NCBI GenBank assembly: GCA_951640195.1
Contig: OX621176.1
Location: 682,001 to 746,000, forward strand
Direction: 5' to 3'
Length of the DNA: 64,000 nucleotides
Source: Porpolomopsis calyptriformis
Taxonomy: Eukaryota; Basidiomycota; Agaricomycetes; Agaricales; Hygrophoraceae
Made by a program: the position numbers and the translations under genes. Shown piece by piece: positions 57,040 through 64,000 of the stretch. A model generated the notes under the pieces. That model made no database searches. It saw only the letters and a list, made by a program, of their open reading frames with translations, and was not told the origin of the DNA. Within the stretch, counting starts at the first letter, position 1, and the number at the start of each line of letters is the position of its first letter.

Positions 57040-59306
57040 CTACATTTGTCCATAGTCCATCGGGACATCGGGTATCTCTGACGTACTATCAATGCGTTCC
57101 TGAAGCGAAGCTGGCTCAGGTTCGGGGATCGGCGAGCCAAGTGAGACTTGCTTGCTATCGCTGCCTGGCGGCGCAGCGCTGTCTTGTGAATCACGCTGTG
57201 AATGGCATTGCGACGTGCGGGACGAGTCCCAGCCATGGGGTGGTCCATGCTCGGCGAGCATGTACATGATTTGTCCATGCCGAGTGAACGAGTTAGACAC
57301 ATCAAATGCGTCTTGGGTGATCAGGCCCGCGGATGGGGCGACAGACTTGTCATTAGATGAGATACGAGACTGAGGATGTCGGCGAGGACGTCCGTCTGGG
57401 AACCATGTGTCATTTCCGTCACGAAGTGACAAAGGAACGCTATTCCTTGCCAGTGTAGTATGTACAGACTCTCTGTATGTCTCGAGGGAGGATAAGTCCA
57501 AGACATTACCCTGGAGGGTGTCCTCGAGCCATTGGAAGGCATAGACAAAGGCGTCGTCCGCCTGTTCAAACGTAACGCCTTGTCCAGCGAAGAACGGAAC
57601 GAGGGATTGTTCTGTGACATTGGATGATCCAGAGTACTAGGCTGGTTCTCTGGTGGGTTCCGCAATGGACAGGTTCGATCCCGTCACAAGTGAGTGATAG
57701 CAGCCAGGCATTCCAAACAGGAGGGCCACCGCTCTAATGTATTGTGACCGTATCTGGTCAGAGTCTGTTGATGATCCAGCGGGAGCATGGGTCTTAGGTG
57801 ACTTTGGTTTGTGTCGACTAACCAAAAGCATCCCGAGGAGGCTTCACAGCGAAATGCTGCTATCTCATTCTAAGCGCACTCCAGGGTGCGCAGCATGGCA
57901 GTTTATGTAGAACCAATGAGCCCACTCTTCTGGGGAACTCATGGCGGTTGGCTGAGATGGGTTAATCCGTCCAGGCACAGAAGAAGTCGGCACCTGTACA
58001 GGTGCGTCAGTGGAATCACCTGAAGCCCAGGTGGGAACTCTCCAATGGATTAACGAGATGCGTTGAGCGTCCATTCTGCTCTCTTGAGGAGTTGCCTGCA
58101 CTGCCGTGACAAACGATCGCGCGAGTTCGAGAGCCTCATTATTGCCTGATTCTTGGGCTTGAATGAACAGAGTGCGCCATTGGTACGCGTTGACTGGGTA
58201 TCTGCAGTCATCCGCAGATCGAGTTCCACGCGGAGGGGGTAGTCCCATCACTTCGTTTCATCGCGCTGCTTTAGCACTTGCGCCAACCCAGACAGTCTGG
58301 TCAATGGGTGAGTAGTGGGCCAAGCAGTAATGGTTGAGCGCTTCTTGCACCGTTTGATCATCTCGCCACTAGGGCCAGATTGATTATTCACTCCTGGATC
58401 TGGGAGGTTTGGGAACTTGACATACGAGGTGGGTTGAAGGCGAGCCTTCAGTTCCTCATTCTCTCGAATGATTTGAGGGAAGCGTCTCTTGATGTACACG
58501 TTATCCTCCTTGTCGAGGTCTTTGAACATCAGGCCATAGCCCGCTAACTCATTGTCCAAGTATGGATTGAAATGTTCCATATTGGCTCTTCATCGAGCCT
58601 CCTTGTCTGTTTCTTTTTCCTTGCCCTTGTCTTGGGCAGAGGGGTTCTTGGTCACAGGGCTGGCCACCCTTGTGTATTCTGATGATCACGAATGCGATCC
58701 CTTGGTACAGGAGCGCTTGCGCTTTCCTAGCGATTTGGCTTCGCTAGTGTCGTTAGACTTGTTCAGCTTGGCAATAAGCTGATTGGCTTGATAAAGCTTG
58801 TCTTGAGTTTGTTCATAATGAGCACGATAGTAATCACCATTGTCTTGAGCCTTCTCGAGTGAGACGGTTAGGTTTCAGATCTCTGTTGTGAGTTCCTCTT
58901 GGTGTGCCTTGCGGCAGTCATTGAATGCCTCTTTCAACGAGGCGTCTTGGTATACGCTGACTTTAATGACATGCATTACATAATCTTTGCAGACTTTACA
59001 CCTCCGGTGACTGGAGTGTATTGCGACATTGATGGTGCTGTTACACACCCATATCTTCGGGGGTAACTCTGATGAGTTACTTGTGTTTTGTCGAGAGCAG
59101 TGCTCTCTCTCCCCTTCAGAAGAGGGCCCACACCGTGTCTGGTGCGGGGGTCTGATGACTTCGTTGGGACCAGCCATTAGCTGATCCCCATCGTCTTCCA
59201 CCGTTTCTGGTGGTCTCGGGTCTACGGGGTGGGGGCTTGCTCTTACGCTTGTGGGCATGCTATTTTCATTCGACATCGTCATACGGGGTAGAAAATTTTC
59301 TACCAT
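57040..59306 (-). pseudogene. E3b extra ORF after pol, long and degenerate
   Basis: Begins at the ATG 59304-59306 (MVENFLPRMTMSNENSMPTS). It runs with frame breaks through a Cys-rich patch (RRCKVCKDYVMH), a coiled-coil-like part (RRFPQIIRENEELKARL), GLPPPRGTRSADDCRYPVNA and EEWAHWFYIN, to a C-terminal region with QWLEDTLQGNVLDLSSLETY and RHGQIMYMLAEHGPPHGWD. Such a 2.2-kb ORF follows pol where an env gene would sit in other elements, but no signal peptide or transmembrane segment was seen. It is present in both E3 copies. Confidence 0.55.
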
Positions 59307-59521
59307 TGTTTTTTGTTTGTCATGCTTTTATACAAGTCACACTTAGACTTGTGGCATCATTTTGGTGCCTCTAACTACCCCAATTTGGGTGAGTCCACCA
59401 CTGGACTGGGTATGTCCAGTCCATTGATCGCCGATTAAGGCAATTATCGGTTGCGCTCGGTTTAGCGCGCATACGAGGTGTGCTTGTCGGCACGCCTCAA
59501 GGCTCTGAGTGCAGTCGGCAT

Positions 59522-61450
59522 TCAGTGCCTCTTAACTGGCTGTCTCGGCAGTTGAATAGGGGTATCTACACCCATTAGGGTTAGATATTTATCTAGAGCA
59601 CTAAGCTCTTTACACGATGAGATGGGCTCCCAAGTCGTGTCTCCGAGGTTCCAACAAACCTCCAACTCGAGTTTTCGGTCGTCCCACCTATGGCTGACTA
59701 TTTTGTTGACTAACCATTCGGTTTGAAGTGGTTCACCAAAGTCGTAAGCATCTACTGACGCTCAGTTAGGGAATAACGCATCATCATTCAGATGGTGTGG
59801 ATGCAGCAAATTTATGTGAAAGCGCGGATGAATCCATCACTTCGCAAGCTCATCGGGGAGTTCCAACTCATAGTTGGATTCATTAGGAAAGGCCCATATG
59901 ACTTTGTACGGCCCAACGAACATTGGCAGTAGTTTCCCTGCTCTACCTTGCAGTAGTTTAAGGTTCTTAGTTGATAGGTATATGAGGTTATTTACTTTAA
60001 TTGACGGTTCTTCCCTTCTACGCTGATTAGCATAGTGTCTTTGAAATATGCAATGCGCAATGATTGCATCGTGAGCAGCTACCAGATTCTGCAGTGCTTG
60101 TTGAGCAAATGCTTGGACACCTGGCAGTGTCTCAGTGGTATTTTCTACCTGCTTAATCATAGTGGGCATATATGCTCCATTCAGCTCGAACGGGGTGAAG
60201 CCTGTAGCTTCACTAATACTCGGGTTAATCGTGAATTCGGTCATCGGTATCTTTGCAATCCAGTCTCATTGATCTGAGCTTATGGTTTCTCGGAGGATTT
60301 GACCTATTGAACGATTAGCTTGTTCAGTTGTGCCATCTGTCTGAGGATGGAAAGATGTAGACATCAATAGTTTAGCTCCTAAGAGCCTGTGAAGTTCGCT
60401 CCACCATTTGGAGGTAAATTTCGAGTCTCTGTCTGAGACTATACTTTCGGGAAGGCTGTGAAGCCTTACTACTTCTTTTAAGTAGATCCACGAAAGCTCT
60501 GATGCTTTCGTTTTAGTATTCACTGGAATTAGGTGGATCATTGATGTCATTCGACAAATGACTACCCAAAGGTAATTGTACCCATCAATTTCGGGAAACG
60601 GACTAATAAAGTCCATTCCTATTGATTGCCACGGTTTCGTGGGTATGGGTAATGAATGCAACAGTCCTGTTGGGCACTGCATATTGTCTTTCGATGTTTG
60701 ACAAGTCTGACACGTCTTGCAGAATTGTTTAATGTGGCTAAATATCTTAGGCCACCAGTACCATCGTCTTATGTAGTCGGTGGTACGTTGTGGACCAAAA
60801 TAGCCCACTATTGAGTGTGCTTGATCAATGATCAGGCCGAAGATTGATTCTTGCCCCATCTTTGCAGATGGGATACATAGTACTTCCTCTCCCCCCAAAT
60901 TCTTGGACCAAATCAGGCCTTCACAGACAGTGAACGCCTTATGGTGATCAGGGTTCTTGAGAACCTTGCTGAATAATGCGTCAGATATGTATCCTCCGCG
61001 AATCGCTACTGTCAGCGATTCATCACACTCTATACGAGCGCACAAGTTCTCTCCCCGTTTACAGGATTGGAATATTGTTGGATCATCCAGGGATGATCTC
61101 AATTTTTTCATCGGTTCCGTTTCTGGAATCAGAACTAGCGCAAGCGCTGCCGCTTGCGCATCTCTATCTTCTTCTCCTTCAAGAAGATGATTACTTCGGT
61201 GTCGTTGAATGTCTTCGATGACCTGGATAGCCTTCATTTCGATGGCTCCAGTATTAATTTCATTTAGATGATCCCAAGGGAGATTATCCTTTTCTGGGTC
61301 TAGACATATATCTACGTCTACATATTCACTCATAGGATGAGCGTCATACCATGTATCACTTTCATAATAATGTGATAATCCATCGGCAACTTTATTCAGT
61401 TGCCCTTTGACGTATGTTATGTCAAAGTCAAATCTTGACAGGTATTCCAT
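59522..61450 (-). pseudogene. E3b integrase and chromodomain
   Basis: RNase H end (EYLSRFDFDITYVKGQLNKV), integrase zinc region (HSIVGYFGPQRTTDYIRRWY, CKTCQTCQTSK), DDE core (IGMDFISPFPEIDGYNY, SDRDSKFTSKWW, HPQTDGTTEQANRSIGQ), then the C-terminal region (NNLIYLSTKNLKLL, VGPYKVIWAF) and a decayed chromodomain (VSHRWDDRKLELEVCW, TTWEPISSC) ending near 59522. Stops interrupt it, e.g. after SSDQ. Confidence 0.88.
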
Positions 61451-61462
61451 CCAACGAGCTTG

Positions 61463-62812
61463 TCAGCTAGACAGGCATCTTTGTGTCTTGAAGAACTCAA
61501 GAGCTTGATGGTCGGTCACAACGTGAACCCGATATCCTATCAATTTGTCCTCCCATTTAAGGAGGGCTTCAAGTATCACAATCGTTTCATGCTCGAACGT
61601 TTGGTAATTCCATTGAGCATCCGTAAACTTTTGCAACATAAATCCTGCTGGTCTGCAGGTTTGCCAGGTAGGACCTTGTCCATACATAGTACCGACACCA
61701 TGTATTGAGGCATCACAGATGACCCATATGGGTTCATCTTTCTTGTGATGTATTGGCACTAGTATAGGTGTCGAGCAGCATATCTGCTTTATCATTTCAA
61801 AGCATTTATCGTGGATTGGTCTCCACGCGAACAGTTGCCCGTTTGCTGTCATGGCTGCTAACGGCCCTGTATAACTTGAGATATCTGGCAGGAAATGCAC
61901 CAGATATTGCACAAGTCCTATAAATTTCTGGACATCATTGTAATTGCGCGGCTGTTGCCAATTGCGCATTCTCGCCATTTTATTGGCATCTGCGTGTAGC
62001 CCTTTGTCATCTATCTTATGACCTAGACAGTCGATCACATCGGTGTACAGTTCACACTTCTCCTCTTGGAGGTAGAACTTGTATTCTCGTAGTTTACCAA
62101 ACACGAGACCCAAGTGTTTTTCATGCTCCAGGACAGAAGCACTATAGATGAATAGATTGTCGAGATAGGCATGCATGAATATGCCAATAAAGTCTCGAAA
62201 GATCATTGTCATTACCCACTGAAATGTAGTGGGTGCGTTGCAGTCTCCTATCTGCATTGTATGGCTCACGTAGGTGCCATATATAGTTGCAAATGTGCTT
62301 TTATGCATGTCTTCAGGTACTGTCCGTACCTGCTCATAAGCATCTGATAGGTCGATTTTTGACCTTATTATTCTGCTGGCCACATCATATCTGATCTGGT
62401 CTTGGTCAGGAAAGGGCGTAACATCCTTCAAAGTATTGTTGTTGCATTTACGACAATCAATTGGCATCCGTAGAGTGCCATTCTTCTTTGGAATGCACAG
62501 TATCGGAGCTGCTTGATCGGTTTGCACTGATTCCCACCATCCAGCACGCATGTACCATGCAATCTTCGCCATAAGCTGAGGCTTTAGCGAGTCCAGACAT
62601 CTTGGAAGGTAATAATTGTACTTCTTATCTTCGTTGATAAGAGGTATGTGGTGATTGACACCACGTACCGGAGGTAATTCCTCGGGTACTCCGTGCATGA
62701 TATATTGGCACGCTTCGATCCATTTGGCTCGAAGGCAAGGTCTGTCCTCATGTGTTAGGGACGTTTCGGTCCTTTCATTCGGTTGAGCAATTTGAGCTAC
62801 ACTCAGTAGCAT
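61463..62812 (-). pseudogene. E3b reverse transcriptase and RNase H
   Basis: RT with APILCIPKKNGTLRMPIDCR, SKIDLSDAYEQVRTVPED and MQIGDCNAPTTFQWVM. The catalytic box reads YLDN instead of YxDD (AAT at 62156-62158, minus strand). RNase H has WVICDASIHGVGTMYGQG. It ends at a TGA (61463-61465) in SSxQARW, explained by CGA to TGA. Confidence 0.9.
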
Positions 62813-62977
62813 CTTTTCATTAGACCCGGTAGGGGTACTCTCTTTTATTTTCTTTGTGTTCGCATCTGAACACCTATTTCTTGAAAACTCCTTGACAAAC
62901 TCTTTTGGTTTGTCTGTTTCTATGATGTCCTATCTGGATGTCTTCCCTGCAGAACCTTTCGGTTCTGCGTCTGCTAG

Positions 62978-64000
62978 TCATTCAGCAGACCTTTGTTCAG
63001 TTCGTCGCAGCGATTGTCTGCGCACGATTTCATCATTTTCCTCCCCTTCAGTTAGAGTGGGAGCGGCTACCCTGCGGACCATTATTTGGTTTGCGCGAGG
63101 CTCTAGCGTAATTTCGAATTCACGCATAAATCCGATACCAATTATAGCGTTGAATCTGTCGATATTTAGAATATCGAAATAGTATTTCTTAGCGATACTT
63201 TCATATCGCATGGGACAGTAAGTACCATAGTTAATCCGCGATCTGCTACCGCAGCATCCTAGTTGGATCGGAACAGGGTCCTTCAACTGATATATCTTGA
63301 AATTTGCGACTCTCGCAAATTCTGGGCTAATGGCATCAGAAGTGCTGCCTGTATTGAACATTACAATGGCTACGAGGCCATTTAATTCCATGCGAGCCAC
63401 TAAAGGCCTTACTTTCATGCTCAGTTTCACTGGGCAGTCCTGCTGTCTGCTGGCCTTACGAATCCATGGTTTGGGTTGAGTGTCCTCTTTAAACACTTGT
63501 TTGTCATTTATAGACACTATCAATTCACGAGTATGGTTACTCGTTTCTCGGATTGAACATATCTGTTCATTGACAATGTTATTGTTGTCTTCCTCTTGTG
63601 AGTACTCCTCATACTCATCATATTCTTGGAGGTGATACTCTTCACCTTGTGATGTATACTGTGATCCTTGTAAAGGATCGTCCTCTTCTTCCTCAACTAT
63701 GATTCTGTAGTTGTGGTGAAGCTCGTCTGCCTCTTGGTCGTTCTCTTCGATAGCGTCTTCTGCTACCATTTTGAATGCATCCTCCCCTTCTTGGATTGCT
63801 GCCATTTGGGGCTTCCCAAAATTGGGACATTTCAGATCGGTCGCATAATGGCCAAATTTGCCACATGTGTAGCATTTCACACCAGACGATCCTGTCTGGT
63901 TCCTATTATGTGCTGGCGCCTGCAGCGTTGGTTTACTTCCAGAACCGCTAGGTCTATTTGGCAGTGGTCTGTAAGGCTGATGGTTGTCAGTTGGTCTATA
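62978..64000 (-). pseudogene. E3b gag C-terminus and protease, partial
   Basis: Open to the right edge. Zinc knuckle CYTCGKFGHYATDLKCP, a Glu/Tyr-rich acidic linker, then the aspartic protease. Its active site reads FNTGSTSDAISP: Asn (AAT, 63354-63356) replaces the catalytic Asp. Downstream hydrophobic FNAIIGIGFM matches the second flap region. Confidence 0.85.

Larger units (their letters stand above)
56705..64000 (-). mobile_element. Gypsy chromovirus E3b, minus strand, runs off the window
   Basis: From left to right: 3' LTR, polypurine tract, a long extra ORF (57.0-59.3 kb), then chromodomain, integrase, RNase H/RT, and gag/protease at the right edge. The 5' LTR would be beyond 64,000. 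Catalytic Asp codons in both protease and RT are mutated. Confidence 0.9.

Noticed and set aside
57040..59306. Envelope-like gene making E3 an errantivirus-type element
   Set aside because: No signal peptide, transmembrane helix or furin-like site is visible in the readable parts.
1..64000. CRISPR array, prokaryotic operon or phage system
   Set aside because: Spliceosomal introns, tRNA intron and eukaryotic proteins throughout; no regularly spaced short repeats were seen.

Overview
The window is nuclear DNA of a filamentous basidiomycete, most likely a mushroom-forming Agaricomycete. Genes carry many short introns (about 45-75 nt), lie close together on both strands, and encode typical fungal proteins. 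The species cannot be named from the sequence.

Positions 1-37,000 are a gene-rich arm. In order: the 3' end of an unidentified gene (1-375); an Spg1/Tem1 septation GTPase; the exosome helicase MTR4 on the minus strand, with an intron-containing tRNA-Asp in its 5' flank; a catalase; ribosomal protein uL14 (RPL23); an RBM18-like RRM protein; a conventional (class II) myosin heavy chain of about 2,300 residues; a dynamin-superfamily GTPase; a minus-strand gene that joins three serine alpha/beta-hydrolase domains to a RhoGEF (DH) domain and an SH3 domain; ribosomal protein eL38 (RPL38); a site-2 protease; a four-helix membrane protein; the SNARE YKT6; and a linoleate diol synthase/Ppo-type dioxygenase gene that has lost its C-terminal half.

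Positions 37,006-64,000 are a nest of LTR retrotransposons. A copia-like element sits just after the broken dioxygenase gene. It is interrupted by a minus-strand Gypsy (here E4), which is interrupted by a minus-strand Gypsy (E3a), which is interrupted by a plus-strand Gypsy chromovirus (E1). E1 carries a nearly intact young Gypsy (E2, 42,866-49,854, with a 5-bp target duplication) in its gag and a second E3 copy (E3b) in its 3' LTR. The right-hand halves of the outer elements would lie beyond the window. E2 shows a self-priming primer-binding site and a likely -1 frameshift signal. Decay across the nest is dominated by CpG to TpG/CpA changes, which created stop codons and removed catalytic aspartates.

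The observations most worth following up are the hydrolase x3-RhoGEF-SH3 fusion, the GC-AG introns and micro-exons (two in RPL38, one splitting the G3 motif of the dynamin-like GTPase), the E2 priming and frameshift signals, an extra ORF after pol in all four Gypsy families, and an intron-containing divergent gene pair trapped inside E1.
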